NCBI GenBank assembly: GCA_039566865.1 | Contig: CM076955.1 | Location: 7,256,501-7,320,500 of the forward strand | Direction: 5' to 3' | DNA from: Aurelia coerulea | Lineage: Eukaryota; Cnidaria; Scyphozoa; Semaeostomeae; Ulmaridae | Length of the DNA: 64,000 nucleotides | Shown here: one piece after another, positions 21,890 to 34,200 of the stretch | How the letters are laid out: the number at the start of each line of letters is the position of its first letter | How positions within the stretch are numbered: the first letter of the stretch is position 1 | Translations under genes and position numbers: made by a program | The notes under the pieces: generated by a model | Seen by the model: only the letters and a program-made list of their open reading frames with translations | Told to the model about the DNA's origin: nothing | Databases searched by the model: none

Positions 21890-22819
21890 CTATGTATCAA
21901 CCTGCCTAGTGTTTAATCCCTTAGGGGCAAAGCAATCCAGCCGATATTGCCAGAAGCTTTCCAGCATCCTTTTTCCCCCCGTTAGCCTATCGATTATTTT
22001 TATACTAATATCCTTCAGAAACCCGTGGTGGCCTTCTCCAGTAAAATGCCTGAAGAATTCCGCCTGGGGTACTGAGGCCCCCAAATTGAACTTATGACTG
22101 CACGCCTTGTAATTGTTAAACCTAAGCCTAAAAGGCGTGCAGGTGCTACCAACATATTGTACACCACAAACAGTACATTCCAACAAATACACACCATTTG
22201 ACGAGTCACAATTAAACGAATAGTTTATCCTATATTCCCGGCTATCTATGTTTGAATGAAAATGTCCACTATTACTTATGACATTACACACTTGACAACG
22301 AGATTTACCACAACGAGAACATCCCTTCTTATCAGTCCCCCCATTTCCCTCACTAGTGAGCCTAGCCCTAACAAGTATATCCTTAAGGTTCTTATATCTC
22401 CTAAATGCTATTAAAGGTGGCTCAGGAAACACCCCCCTATGCTCCTCAGAGTTTGTGAGCATAGAATGAAGTCTCCCGGCCACCTTTCCCAAACTATTGA
22501 GTGCTGGATGGTATGTGGGAACAAGTGGAACCCTTTCTCCCCTCCCTTGGTTATTGGTCCTATTTCCCGCATTTGCTAGAAGAGTAGTCCTATCCAACCT
22601 ACGTACCCTATCTATTTGCTCATTAACTAAAGACTCTTCGTAGCCCCTGTCCTTAAGCCATCCAGCCAACTCTCCTACCCTCTCCTGAAATTGGCGTACT
22701 TCCGAACATATCCTACGAAACCTAAGAGCCTGACCATAGGGGATCGCCTTCTTCGTGTGCCAGGGGTGACAAGACTTCTTATGCAAGTACTGATGTGTAT
22801 CAGTTGGCTTGGAAAACAA
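21890..22819 (-). pseudogene. Penelope-like element C-terminal part with GIY-YIG nuclease
   Basis: About 309 residues. It begins KPTDTHQYLHKKSCHPWHTKK, the typical RT-to-linker transition. A Cys-rich linker CSRCGKSRCQVC (near residue 170) is a conserved Penelope feature. The nuclease core reads GVYLLECTVCGVQYVGST (GIY..YIG equivalents GVY and YVG), followed by the Arg-containing LRFNNYKA, His in FRHF and the catalytic Glu in MLESFWQYRL near the C terminus, which closes with APKGLN. All expected catalytic residues appear present. This enzyme class nicks target DNA for retrotransposition. The segment is intact in one frame up to its stop at 21890. Confidence 0.9.
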
Positions 22820-23410
22820 GTCTGTCGAAAGGACTCCCCCTCCTCCACGCTAACCTGAACATCTAAAAAACTAATACTATCCCGTGATTGCTCGCTAGTA
22901 AACTTAATGGTTTCGTGGCTACTGTTGAGATGATTGATTAAAGACTTCAGCTTTTCCTCCCCGTGCATCCAGATAAAGAAAACATCATCGATGAATCTCA
23001 TCCAGATGAGCGGCTTGTCAGGTGAAGCCTCCAACAACCTCTCTTCCAACCGGGTCATGAAGAGACTCGCATAGGCCGGAGCGAACTTTGTGCCTATAGC
23101 CGTACCCAATTTCTGCCTATAAATCCTATCATTAAATTCAAAATATTTATTCTCCAAGACCAAGGACGCCAACCCCAGTAGGGTATCAGTAGCCACGCCC
23201 GGGTTTTCTCTTCTATCCAGCGCCTCCCTGATGGCCTCTAAACCCTCCCCGTGTGGAATGCCAGGATAGAGCCCCACAACATCAACCGTACACATCAAAG
23301 CCCCCTCTGGTATTCTACCTAACTTACTTAGCCTAGAAAAAAAGTTGTTGGTGTCCTTAAAATATGACCTACTTTGGCTAACCAACGGGTTAAGGTGGTG
23401 GTCTAAATAC
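22675..23410 (-). pseudogene. Penelope-like RT, palm and thumb part
   Basis: This frame contains DVVGLYPGIPHGEG (RT motif A, catalytic Asp first), KLGTAIGTKFAPAYASLFM (motif B region) and MRFIDDVFFIW (motif C, catalytic Asp-Asp), then SISFLDVQVSV. Catalytic aspartates are retained. Similarity stops near 22820 at a GGGGGAG stretch of the coding strand, after which the correct frame continues in the next segment; the last ~45 codons of this frame are therefore out-of-frame sequence. The open frame in the +strand direction here is only a shadow. Confidence 0.9.
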
Positions 23411-23971
23411 TCTGAAATATGTTCTAAAATAAGACCCTTGAAATAAGACTCTAAAATAAGACTCTGAAATAAGACCCTTGTGGATCTTAGGCAACAAATA
23501 AAACCTACCTAACCTAGAATCCTTAACTTGCAAATAATCAGTCACTTCCTCTAATCCCGGGTCCTCCTCCCTCAGCTGTTTCAACCTAGAATTTATGGTC
23601 TTACCCAAATCTACAGCGGGATCCACCACTATTTCTTCATAAACCTGCCTATCGTCTAATTGTCGGTTAGCCTCACTTATGTAATCCCCCCGATCCCAAA
23701 CTACAACCGCTGATCCCTTGTCCGCTTCCTTGATCACTATGTTGCTATCACATTTAAGCTGTTTCAAAGAAAGTTGTTCAGAAGAAGAAAGATTACTAAA
23801 ATTCTTACCCTCCGGCGAGACAGACATTAACTCCTTCTCCGACAGCGAAAGGTAGTTTTCGAGAACTGGGTCATCTTTTGGGGGGGGGGCGCAAATGATT
23901 TCCACTTGTATGAATCTGGTCGCGCGACCAATGGTCTGGGCATAACAATGATGCAAGCAATGAAGTGTCAT
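23390..23971 (-). pseudogene. Penelope-like RT, N-terminal (fingers) part
   Basis: About 193 residues in one frame. The recognisable portion, residues 45-167, contains DSNIVIKEADKGSAVVVWDR followed by DYISEANRQL and FYLLPKIHK, all standard for Penelope-like reverse transcriptases. The first ~30 residues do not look like the family and probably come from unrelated flanking DNA. After KIHK the expected connection (a Pro-Gly-Arg-Pro-Ile-type stretch) is replaced by a run of near-tandem ~15-bp units (aaataagacyct..), encoding a YFRV-like repeat; the family sequence returns one frame over as ISEYLDHHL near 23400. The local expansion therefore disrupts the enzyme. Confidence 0.85.
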
Positions 23972-24035
23972 GAGGACAGCAATTTGTATAAAGAATTTAA
24001 AATGAATGAAAAGAATAAAAAGTGAATTTAGCCCT

Positions 24036-24054
24036 CCCCCCCCCCCCCCCCCCC
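24036..24054. repeat. 19-base poly-C run
   Basis: Nineteen consecutive C follow a single T at 24035. The minus strand is a G19 run able to form a G-quadruplex; length is likely variable or misassembled. Confidence 0.9.
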
Positions 24055-24175
24055 GGCCTGAGGATGTTCAAAAAGCCCGGCCCAGATTGGGTTCAGTAAA
24101 GAGGCCGGCTAGAATTAGTGTTATAGGATGTACAATATTCTTTTTTCTCGAAATAAAACTTTAGTTTTTCCTCAG

Positions 24176-24480
24176 GTGGCACGGGAAGAAGATTAAGAAG
24201 ACAGTTAGGTCCAGTGAGGATAGTAACGGAAGTAAAAAATTCCTGTGACGAGGAAGCAGGCAAAAAGGCAATGCAATGTTGCTACTTGAACTACAATCTT
24301 CACTGCAAATGGAGAGGGAGACATTGCTACTACTACATCACATGCCATGGAAATGAGAGTGTCAATAATGGCAATGGTGGTCATGTGTGTTCAGGCGTAC
24401 ATTCTGGAGTGTATGGGAAAAAGTGTTGTGATTATGTTTGCCCAAGAGATGAAAATGGGAAAGAAATCTGTGATTAGCTA
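24176..24480 (+). CDS. Terminal exon of a cysteine-rich, probably secreted protein
   Basis: A polypyrimidine tract and AG (tttagtttttcctcag, ending 24175) form a good 3' splice site. The frame then runs about 100 codons to a TAG at 24475-24480, without an obvious in-frame ATG near the start, so the N terminus should lie in an upstream exon. It encodes 11 cysteines in the pattern C-x10-CC-x7-C-x6-C-x5-C-x14-C-x11-CC-x3-C-x9-C. Near the exon start a basic RRLRR could be a proprotein-processing site, and one N-x-S glycosylation motif (NES) is present. Cys density and two CC pairs suggest a disulfide-rich extracellular domain. I do not recognise the family; an antimicrobial, structural or venom-like peptide are all possible and none is shown. 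An odd number of cysteines suggests another exon contributes or that it dimerises. No signal peptide exon was located. Confidence 0.45.
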
Positions 24481-24690
24481 GTTTACTATGATTTCCCACT
24501 ATCATTTAAGAATCCATTTTGATAGAAATCGTTTTGAACCGTTTTGAATGTAGATTGAATTGACATGACGTAAAGAAGAAACAAGAGACTAGACTTTCTT
24601 AGCACTGATCTATTTAAGATATATAAATGGCAAGGTAAAAGGAAGATATGATAATTTCTGGAAAACAACTGTGACTAACACCAAGCTGTA

Positions 24691-25472
24691 CAGGGTGTCC
24701 CATAAAATATGTGCGCTGTTTGAGTGGCTTCTGCGGACCAGCCATAAATCCGATTTTTCTATTTTTAAGATTCTTGACAGAAGAAACTTCAAATTAAAGG
24801 TTGACACCGAGTTTGAGTAAATCTAATCACTAGATGCTGATTTATGGAGCAAGAAAGCCAAAATTATTGGCTGTCTCAAAACCAGAGGATTTATTTTTCT
24901 CCATTGCATTAAAATCAACGAATTTGATTGAAAAAACATACCAACTTTGTTTTCTGATGTTCATAAGTGAGACAGATAGTCATACATTGAATTTTGTGAC
25001 AACCAAGAATATTGGATAAATCAAGGGTTCCTACGAATGGTAATGTGCAGCACAAGTGCTGCAGGCCATGGCATGCGTCCATCAGATATTCTGCTTCTCA
25101 AAAGTGATGCAGTTGTTTTAAACCAACAATATTGCGTTCAACATGCTGCTTGGTCAATATTCTTGAATTATATGGTCATTAATTAATCCCAAATGCTTTT
25201 CCTCGCATAACTGTAAAGTTTAAGTTCATTTAATGTTAAAATTCAAGTTATAAGGTTAAGTACGGAGATAAAATCATCTGATTTTGAAGCAATGAGTGAT
25301 TTTGACTTTCTTTTTCAATAAATCAGCAACCACTTGTCAGATTTACACAAACTCGGTGCCAAACTCCAAGTTGATTTCTCTTCTATTCAAAAATTCGAAA
25401 AACAGGAAAGTTAGATTTATGGCTCCCCCGCAGTAGCCATTCAAAGGCGCACATGTTTTTTGGGACAACCTG
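24691..25472. mobile_element. Tc1/mariner-like inverted-repeat element, TA duplicated
   Basis: The left end CAGGGTGTCCCATAAAATAT pairs with the right-end complement beginning CAGGTTGTCCC. Homology continues inward for about 145 bp (tgtgcgc, gagccataaatc, ccgagtttg..gtaaatct). TA flanks both ends (24689-24690, 25473-25474). The arms have diverged to roughly four-fifths identity, so it is old. Interior frames are unrecognised. Confidence 0.8.
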
Positions 25473-25474
25473 TA

Positions 25475-26026
25475 CTGATATCCATTTTAATACTTTAGTC
25501 ATACCAGCTAGTTGATTAATTTCACCATTCATCCTCTTACTCGTTCGAACTGAGTGAAAAATCATACAAATAACTGAATTTATAAGCAGCATATGGATGG
25601 TTTTATGATCTCTTATTATGTAAAACTAGGCCTGCTCGACGCGGCTGCACTAGGCATTGCATTCCATTTGGATCCGCTGTTATGCTAAAAGAATTAGGTC
25701 CAGAGTTAAGAAACTGCATTACGAGCGCAGTGCCTAGCTTTTTGAAATCTTAAAATCCCTGTATTTTTGATAAGAAAATATATAAATTTTACCCATTACT
25801 AAAATTCTCTTACAATTATCAGACTTTAGTGTATTGGCAGGAAGCCATATCTTTATCATAAACCGGAAAGAGTGCGACGATAAACATGATTTCCATTTCT
25901 TCAGATTCTTGTATTATTACTATTCCATGAAAATTCCGTGTGATAAGAAAAATTAACAGTTTCACAAGTCCATGTTAGTGTACAAAGACAGTTCCAGTTT
26001 TTAACAAACCATGATTCTACCGGTTG
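25475..26026. other. Intergenic, nothing recognised
   Basis: AT-rich, no repeat ends and no coding similarity visible. Confidence 0.35.
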
Positions 26027-26028
26027 TA

Positions 26029-27232
26029 TCAGAAAAACGGGCCACTTTCAAAATGCCCCGGCGATGGCAATTTAAACGCCATGAACTCATGCAATAAGTT
26101 TTGGAATATTTTTAAGTTGTTTTAAAAGCTGATGTCCTCTGAACTGAGTTTTTGGCGCTCCCAACACCACAATATTGCAACTAGCAACTTAGATTTTTAG
26201 AACAAGCAATGACAGAGGGTTATTTCATAGAGAAAAGTGACTACACGTTTTTTTTTATAAGAAACTGGTTTATAAGAAACTAGTACTACGATGACCAAAA
26301 ATTTAAGAAACTCTAGTACTACGCTCAAGAACAGTTAAGAAACTCTGAAACTCTATTTCTGTATGCCTCTCTTATTCTTTGTCTCTCTAACAAAGGTACC
26401 TTCGTCTTTTCTTGACTTTTAACTGCGAAATTGGTAAATTTTTGCCTTGATGTGCATGGCTTCTTCTTGATGACAATGTCAATGCAAATGGAACCCCTTT
26501 GTCGAGAAGAAGGCTGAACTTCGAACAATACCGCAATTTTAGGCCCAAAAAAATAAGAAACTAATTACGAAACTTTTACTACTAAAACATCGACATTTTC
26601 ATGCTTGACAATCATTAGTTGCGTATGCTCTGCATCGGTCTCTCATTGCATCAACTGCTCTCGTACTACTTTTCGTCGCATTGTCTTCTCTCGTTATGGC
26701 ATCTTAAGCTCATCTAAGTGGACAATTTGTTGGGACATCTCAGATTTTTGGGATGAAAACCGGAAAAGATACATCATTACAAGCATGAGACTAACTATTT
26801 CATACCGAGGGAGATTATCAATTCTTATATTGGGAGAGTGATGCCTATTTCTTCAAGCATGGTCAAAAATTAGCGATTTCGGGGGCTAAAATTTACTATC
26901 AAAAACAATCAAATCAATGATTTGAGGTAAGAAATAATTTTTTCTAGCCCTTTAAAGCATAGTTTTGAAGAATCAAACCAAAAGCAACCAGAGAATTTAT
27001 TTTCTGGGAATTTTAAAGAATTGAGATGCATCAAAAAATGGGACCGTCTGTCATCGACCGGTCAACAAATTTGGGTAACCTTTATTAAAAAATCTGTAAT
27101 GTTGGCAAATATAGAATATATTACATAGGAATATATTTAAATTTAAGTTAAAGCTCATGGATTACGAAAATCAATGGCATAAATATGCAAGGTCACCGCG
27201 GCCGCACTTTTCAAGTTGCCCGTTTTTTCTGA
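26029..27232. mobile_element. Inverted-repeat element with TA-flanked TCAGAAAAACGGGC ends
   Basis: The left end TCAGAAAAACGGGCCACTT matches the complement of the right end (AAGTTGCCCGTTTTTTCTGA). TA lies outside both ends (26027-26028, 27233-27234). It is about 1.2 kb, consistent with a small mariner-type element, but interior coding is not recognisable. The AGTTTCTTA-type copy 3 is nested within. Confidence 0.55.
26265..26590. mobile_element. AGTTTCTTA-type element, copy 3 (uninterrupted, reverse orientation)
   Basis: It has TAAGAAACT motifs at 26268, 26279, 26312 and 26336 on one side and ataagaaactaattacgaaac..actaaaacatcga on the other. Reverse-complemented it aligns with both flanks of copy 2 and shares its inner sequence (attgcggtattgttcgaa versus attgcgttatggctcgaa). 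It gives the empty state of the MITE site in copy 2. Confidence 0.65.
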
Positions 27233-27234
27233 TA

Positions 27235-29190
27235 CGCCTTATATGTTATTGCAGTTTCGAAGCACGCTGTAGAGATTCGACTCTCTAACTCGCTGATTCA
27301 GGTTTCTAAATGGCAGAGTTCACTCAAAGAGAACAACAATCTTCACGTTTTCTGCATCACTCAACAACAGCACTCTTACGTTCTACGTGTAAATTCGCAA
27401 TCTTTCAAAATCTAAAGGCTTTGACTCATACAGTAACTTAATACTAACAAACAAGGAACTTCAGTTTTAACTAACCAATCAGGATTAAGAATAACAACTA
27501 GTCAAACCAATCAAATTCAAAGTGACCAAGCCATTAAGTATGCTAAGTACAATAGTTTGATGTTCTGTTAAGTCGTTAACTTACAATAACCTGAGTCAGT
27601 TTCCTAGTCTCTTCTTCATACTGAGGCTCTTGCGCATTCAAGCTGTTACTAACAATACAAAAGTAAAATTCCTTGACTCATAAAAGTGGCCGCTTGCACT
27701 GTAGAATAAATGAATGAACTAAATACTAAATACACGTGAACATTATAAGCGCGCATGGGGTTTCCCAACACACGCTGTGCTTCATCTTCAGAATATACAA
27801 AATTACAGAGCACGAGGCTAAATCTATATTCGCAAGGACAAGAAACAACAAAAATTCTTGTTTACTGCTCCTACGTGACAAAAAGAACATAATAATTGAA
27901 TAAAGGGCATGCCCAACGGACATTACCTTAAAATAAGGCTAGGGGGATAGAAGACTACTGAGAATTAGAAGAAGGGCGATCACGCAAAATCAATAGACTT
28001 TCGTGAACGAGCAAATCGAAATCGTTATTAGCTCTGTCCAAAACCAAAACATCTTCCAACCTGTTTGGCTAATGTGGTCCAAATGGTAGAGGGGCTCACT
28101 TCTATACTTTGGCCTACTTCATTAATCCCCAAGTGCTCTCTGCATAGGGTAATCAAATGGCGTGAAGAATATGGACACTAAATCCCAACTGGCTGACGAG
28201 CTTGGCACGTGACACGCTCTAGAACCAATCAATGTAGCGGAAATTTGAAGAGTCAAATTTACGTCGTTTTGGACGATTTTACCACCCTCTCCCAAAAAAT
28301 GATTGTACGGAAGGAAAATTAAGATTTTCAAAACATTTCTTCGCAGACATTTTCCCAATGCTTGAATACATACCTGTTCACAGGGGTTAAGGATTATGTC
28401 AAAATCTGGTGAAATGCCAAAGTTTTGAATTCGACCTCACTGACCTCACTAAACCTTCAGTAAACACAGAAACATATTCACATGCATCTGGAGACTAAAT
28501 ACTTTGCTTCGAAGGTCTTATTCTGTGTGTTTAAGAATCTGCAGAACATCTTAAAAGATGCCAAACTTAGAGCACTATGATATCAAATTTATAACTCGTT
28601 GATTGATATCATTGATATCATATTTGCCACTCGTTCGGTGGCATAGCCACGACAAATTAAATGGGTGCATTTTATAATGAGGGGGTGTGGTAAGATTTTG
28701 AGGACACGCTCTAAATTTTGGCTTAGAATACTTCTACTTATTCTGCTTATGCTAGCGCGCCTGTGTCCCACCCAGTATCACCTAGCTAGCCTGGTTCCAA
28801 TTTTTTTAAGAATGACCATTTATCAGTTGTATAGCCTGGGTCGCCTAGGCTCATGCCAGAATCAAAGAGTAGAAACGCTATAGGCTAAACACCTAGAAGA
28901 GAGAAGAAAGAATGTGCCCTAACGGAACACCCAGACGAAGCTTTTCGTTCAAGCTTTTGCTGCCGTTTTTAAAATGCAAGTGACGACAGCCTCGACGGCA
29001 GCTTTTCCTTTTACCTTTTTGTCTTGTTTCAATTCTCGTCAACTTCAACTCGTTTTAATACTCTGATCAAAGCTGTATAAAGAGAAACAATACTCGTGCA
29101 ATTTAAGGTGGAATTTACTGAACATATGAAACATGAAGAGAGAGCGAGGTAGAAAGCGGAAAATTTTGAGAAACGCACTTTATCAAACGC
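27235..29190. other. Intergenic, no supported gene
   Basis: Short frames (60-78 codons) on both strands are unrecognised. A small repeat of gattgatatcattgatatcat occurs near 28600. Nothing else stands out. Confidence 0.35.
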
Positions 29191-30616
29191 ATTTATGACA
29201 AAGCTGCATGCTTAAAACGTAAAGCTGCATGCAAAAAAGCCAGCTACATGATAAAAAGCCAGGTGGTAGTAAGATGTTATACCACGATAGGTATGGAAGT
29301 GCGAGCGAAGCGAGCAGGAAATTTTTGGCATCCTTTGTTGACTTAAATCGTGCCAAAGCAAAGATTTCATTCATTAGTGCTAGAGTGGAATTTGGTTTTT
29401 CCTTTTTGACATTCAAAAACAACGATGCTACAAGTGTTGGAGGGAGGAAATTACAGCTTGCCTCCCTTTTAAGTTTCTCATCAGATTTGGATGAATCATC
29501 AAATCATCAAAGCCCATCTTTTTTGGGTACGATTGGAGGGGGCAACTACTCCTTTTCCTCCTCTTCTCGCTACGCTAATGCCATTTTGATGTGGACGGAC
29601 CTTTTGGCCTTTAGGTGATAGATGCAGCTGGTTGCTAGAATTGGCTTCACATACATTTGCGGCTGTTGATCCGCCATTCTATTTAACTACCATGCCATTG
29701 GCTGGACTTCTCGCTTATTTGTAGGAAGGAAGGGGGGTCCACACGTAGAGGCTACTGGATGCAAAGAACCTTTTTATGTCCTGAATCAGACTCCTCCACA
29801 GAAATGATCATTCTGAACTGGGCATGCTTTGAAATATTTGAACAGCTCAATACTCTCCGTTTTGAGTTGCTGCCTCCATAAAATTAATATTTTTTATAAA
29901 AATCTAAAAAAATATCTATTCATTTCGTTATTTCATATTTCATACTGGGAATCAACGTTATTTCATATTTCAAAACTAAAAAACCTAAATACTTATATTT
30001 TCCCCCCAAAAATCTCAATTATTTCATATTTCAAATACCCCTTATAGGGCCTCAACCGTCGCCGACATAGCCCAAGCCCTTTGGAGCAGGTACCTGATAT
30101 CGAAGTCGAAATATACTAGGCATTTATGAAGATGAAATACAACAGCCAGCTAACCAGGTAGCTGAAGTTTCTTAACAACGAGTTCAGCAAGCCGTGGAAA
30201 GCCAGCAGACCGAGCCAGTAGCAAGTGCTGTAAGCTAATATCAATATTCATTCTATCATTTAGGCCCATTTTTCAATCAATAATCTGCGTCTCGTTCGTT
30301 GTCTCGAACATCGTAGGATATCCCGCTCTTTACCTTACTATAGGTTTTATTATGCTTGCCTGGGCTTTATATGCGTTTCTTTGTGCGGGTTGCTCCATTT
30401 ATTTTGCAATGGAAAGCTCTCTCGGTATTTTTGCATAAAAACACAACACCACGTGCTGTTTTTTCAATGTGCCAGTAGGTCCCAGCTGCAATATATTGCT
30501 TGTACAATTTTACAGAGACATCATTTAGCGACATTTTCGTAACAGTTGTAAAAAGGATTTTTTGATTACGAAGGGAGCTTTGTCTTACGTACAACTTTTT
30601 TCAAAATTTCATCTTT
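29191..30616. other. Intergenic with an unassigned 129-codon frame
   Basis: The plus-strand frame 29229-29618 (129 codons) is the longest unexplained one here; it has Ser-rich and low-complexity stretches and no recognised domain. A gcgagcgaagcgagc short repeat (about 29300) is of the kind found in decayed transposon ends. From 29890 to 30040 the sequence has repeated ttatttcatatttc motifs. No reliable gene. Confidence 0.3.
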
Positions 30617-30812
30617 TTGCCAAAATTTGATTTATAAGTTGAAGGGCACCGCTTATTAGCATGAATCTTCCTTACTGTTTACAACCAAAGAGAATTTTAT
30701 TTGTCAATTTGAAAGAGCACCGTCTAGCGTACATCTTCGTTACGGTAGCCAAAAAGATTTTGATTTATGAATTTGAAAGAGCACCGTCTAGTGTATATCT
30801 TCGTTACGGTAG
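30617..30812. repeat. Outlying units of the 64-bp satellite
   Basis: About three units related to the main array (cttcgttacggtagcc near 30735 and 30798) are present; the first is much more diverged, as expected for an array edge. Confidence 0.9.
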
Positions 30813-31274
30813 CCATAGTGTGTGTGTGATTTGGTTGTGTGTGTGATGTGGCCAGTGTTCGATGGAATTTTTAGTAAACATTTCTCGTTCCTTAAGTAAT
30901 CTCTGTGTAACTCCCTAAAACCTAGTTGTTAATTTTGATTTATTTTTCTCCTTAGTTAATAAGTCGCTCCTAGCCACTTGGGGGTTTATCTAAAAACCTT
31001 ACACTCGGTCTGTGGCTGGGTTCCTTGTGGCTGGGCTGCGTGACCCCCTACCCTATTGCTAAGTTAATAAAACCTATTTATGAAATTAAATTTATTAAAT
31101 ATTGTTCTTTAATATTGCAAGATATCATTCTTTATCAACATTAAGCAGTAGGAGGGCGCTCAGCCCAGTCTCAAGGAACATCAGCAATGCAAATATCAAA
31201 CGACCCTTGTGGGGACTCACTGACCTTTTGCAAGTCTTTCACATATTGAATGTCTTCCGCCAATTTCTTTATAA
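30813..31274. other. Non-satellite segment between satellite blocks
   Basis: A (TGTG)-rich start is followed by about 450 bp of unique sequence including a possible polyadenylation signal (ttaataaaacc, about 31060) and a polypurine-like aggagggcg. Satellite units on either side are not in phase and no clear TSD is visible, so a solo LTR or other insertion is possible but unproven. Confidence 0.4.
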
Positions 31275-34200
31275 TTTTTAAAGAGCACCGTTTAGCGTAC
31301 ATCTTCGTTACGGTAGCCGAAGAGAATTTGATTTATGAATTTGAAAGAGCACCGTTTAGCGTACATCTTCGTTACGGTAGCCAAAGAGAATTTGATTTAT
31401 GAATTTGAAAGAGCACCGTTTAGCGTACATCTTCGTTACGGTAGCCAAAGAGAATTTGATTTATGAATTTGAAAGAGCACCGTCTAGCGTAAATCTTCGT
31501 TACGGTAGCCAAAGAGAATTTGATTTATGAATTTGCAAGAGCACCGTCTAGCGTAAATCTTCGTTACGGTAGCCAAAGAGAATTTGATTTATGAATTTGA
31601 AAGAGCACCGTTTTAGCGTACATCTTCGTTACGGTAGCCAAAGAGAATTTGATTTATGAATTTGAAAGAGCACCGTTTAGCGTACATCTTCGTTATGGTA
31701 GCCAAAGAGAATTTGATTTACGAATTTGAAAGAGCACCGTCTAGCGTACATCTTCGTTACGGTAGCCAAAGAGAATTTGATTTATGAATTTGCAAGAGCA
31801 CCGTTTAGCGTAAATCTTCGTTACGGTAGCCAAAGAGAATTTGATTTATGAATTTGAAATAGCACCGTTTAGCGTACATATTCGTTACGGTAGCCAAAGA
31901 GAATTTGATTTATGAATTTGAAAGAGCACCGTCTAGCGTATATCTTCGTTACGGAAGCCAAAGAGAATTTGATTTATGAATTTGAAAGAGCACCGTCTAG
32001 CGTACATCTTCGTTACGGTAGCCAAAGAGAATTTGATTTATGAATTTGCAAGAGCACCGTCTAGCGTAAATCTTCGTTACGGTAGCCAAAGAGAATTTGA
32101 TTTATGAATTTGAAAGAGCACCGTCTAGCGTACATCTTCGTTACGGTAGCCAAAGAGAATTTGATTTATGAATTTGCAAGAGCACCGTCTAGCGTAAATC
32201 TTCGTTACGGTAGCCAAAGAGAATTTGATTTTTGAATTTGAAAGAGCACCGTCTAGCGTACATCTTCGTTACGGTAGCCAAAGAGAATTTGATTTATGAA
32301 TTTGCAAGAGCACCGTCTAGCGTAAATCTTCGTTACGGTAGCCAAAGAGAATTTGATTTATGAATTTGCAAGAGCACCGTCTAGCGTAAATCTTCTTTAC
32401 GGTAGCCAAAGATAATTTGATTTATGAATTTTAAAGAGCACCGTTTAGCGTCCATCTTCGTTACGGTAGCCAAAGAGAATTTGATTTATGAATTTGAAAG
32501 AGCACCGTTTAGCGTACATCTTCGTTACGGTAGCCAAAGAGAATTTGATTTATGAATTTGAAAGAGCACCGTCTAGCGTACATCTTCGTTACGGTAGCCA
32601 AAGAGAATTTGATTTATGAATTTGAAAGAGCACCGTTTAGCGTACATCTTCGTTACGGTAGCCAAAGAGAATTTGATTTATGAATTTGAAAGAGCACCGT
32701 CTAGCGTATATCTTCGTTACGGTAGCCAAAGAGAATTTGATTTATGAATTTGAAAGAGCACCGTTTAGCGTACATCTTCGTTACGGTAGCCAAAAAGGGC
32801 TTGAATTATGAATTTTTAAGAGCACCGTTTAGCGCACAACTTCGTTACGGTAGCCAAAGAGAATTTGATTTATGAATTTGAAAGAGCAGCGTTTTTGCGT
32901 ATTACGGTAGCCAAAGAGAATTTGATTTATGAATTTTAAAGAGCACCGTCTAGCGTATATCTTCGTTACGGTAGCCAAAGAGAATTTGATTTATGAATTT
33001 GAAAGAGCACCGTCTAGCGTATATCTTCGTTACGGTAGCCAAAGAGAATTTGATTTATGAATTTGCAAGAGCACCGTCTAGCGTACATCTTCGTTACGGT
33101 AGCCAAAGAGAATTTGATTTATGAATTTGAAAGAGCACCGTTTAGCGTACATCTTCGTTACGGTAGCCAAAGAGAATTTGATTTATGAATTTGAAAGAGC
33201 ACCGTCTAGCGTATATCTTCGTTACGGTAGCCAAAGAGAATTTGATTTATGAATTTGAAAGAGCACCGTTTAGCGTCCATCTTCGTTACGGTAGCCAAAG
33301 AGAATTTGATTTATGAATTTGAAAGAGCACCGTCTAGCGTACATCTTCGTTACGGTAGCCAAAGAGAATTTGATTTATGAATTTGCAAGAGCACCGTTTA
33401 GCGTCCATCTTCGTTACGGTAGCCAAAGAGAATTTGATTTATGAATTTGAAAGAGCACCGTTTAGCGTACATCTTCGTTACGGTAGCCAAAGAGAATTTG
33501 ATTTATGGATTTGAAAGAGCACCGTTTAGCGTACATCTTCGTTACGGTAGCCAAAGAGAATTTGATTTATGAATTTGATAGAGCACCGTCTAGCGTACAT
33601 CTTCGTTACGGTAGCCAAAGAGAATTTGATTTATGAATTTTAAAGAGCACCGTTTAGCGTATATCTTCGTTACGGTAGTCAAAGAGAATTTGATTTATGA
33701 ATTTGAAAGAGCACCGTTTAGCGTACATCTTCGTTACGGTAGCCAAAAAGAATTTGATTTATGAATTTGAAAGAGCACCGTCTAGCGTATATCTTCGTTA
33801 CGGTAGCCAAAGAGAATTTGATTTATGAATTTGAAAGAGCACCGTCTAGCGTATATATTCGTTACGGAAGCCAAAGAGAATTTGATTTATTAAATTGCAA
33901 GAGCTCCCAATCTCGTCCCCAGAGTGAGTTCGTTGCTCTACCTCTACTCTGGGATACAGGAGGCCGTTCGACAATTTGATTGGCTATTCGAAAACAACAG
34001 CAAAATCAGATTATAACTGGCTCCCATTCAAAAATGGCCTTTATTGAATCGGTAATTTCACAAAATCAATGGGGTGTATGGGGCAAGTGAGGAGTTTAAG
34101 ACGGGTAATGGACCACGGCGCATCCGAATGTCGGAGTTTCAGGAATTGTTGGGGTCATTATGACGTCATAACAGGAGGTTGAAAAATAAATGTTGCGATT

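Larger units (their letters stand above)
21890..23905 (-). mobile_element. Penelope-like element (RT plus GIY-YIG endonuclease), inactivated
   Basis: The minus-strand coding sequence carries the hallmark Penelope order: N-terminal RT fingers, RT palm with an IDD catalytic motif, and a C-terminal GIY-YIG nuclease. It occupies three successive frames broken by two frameshifts (near 23400 and near 22820). Upstream coding similarity is lost around a 9-base C run (complement of 23880-23889). The likely parental protein would be about 650-700 residues in this part. Terminal repeats were not identified. Confidence 0.9.

Noticed and set aside
30813..31274. Solo LTR
   Set aside because: A TG-rich start and polyadenylation-like signal exist, but no matching flanking duplication, second LTR or clean end could be shown.
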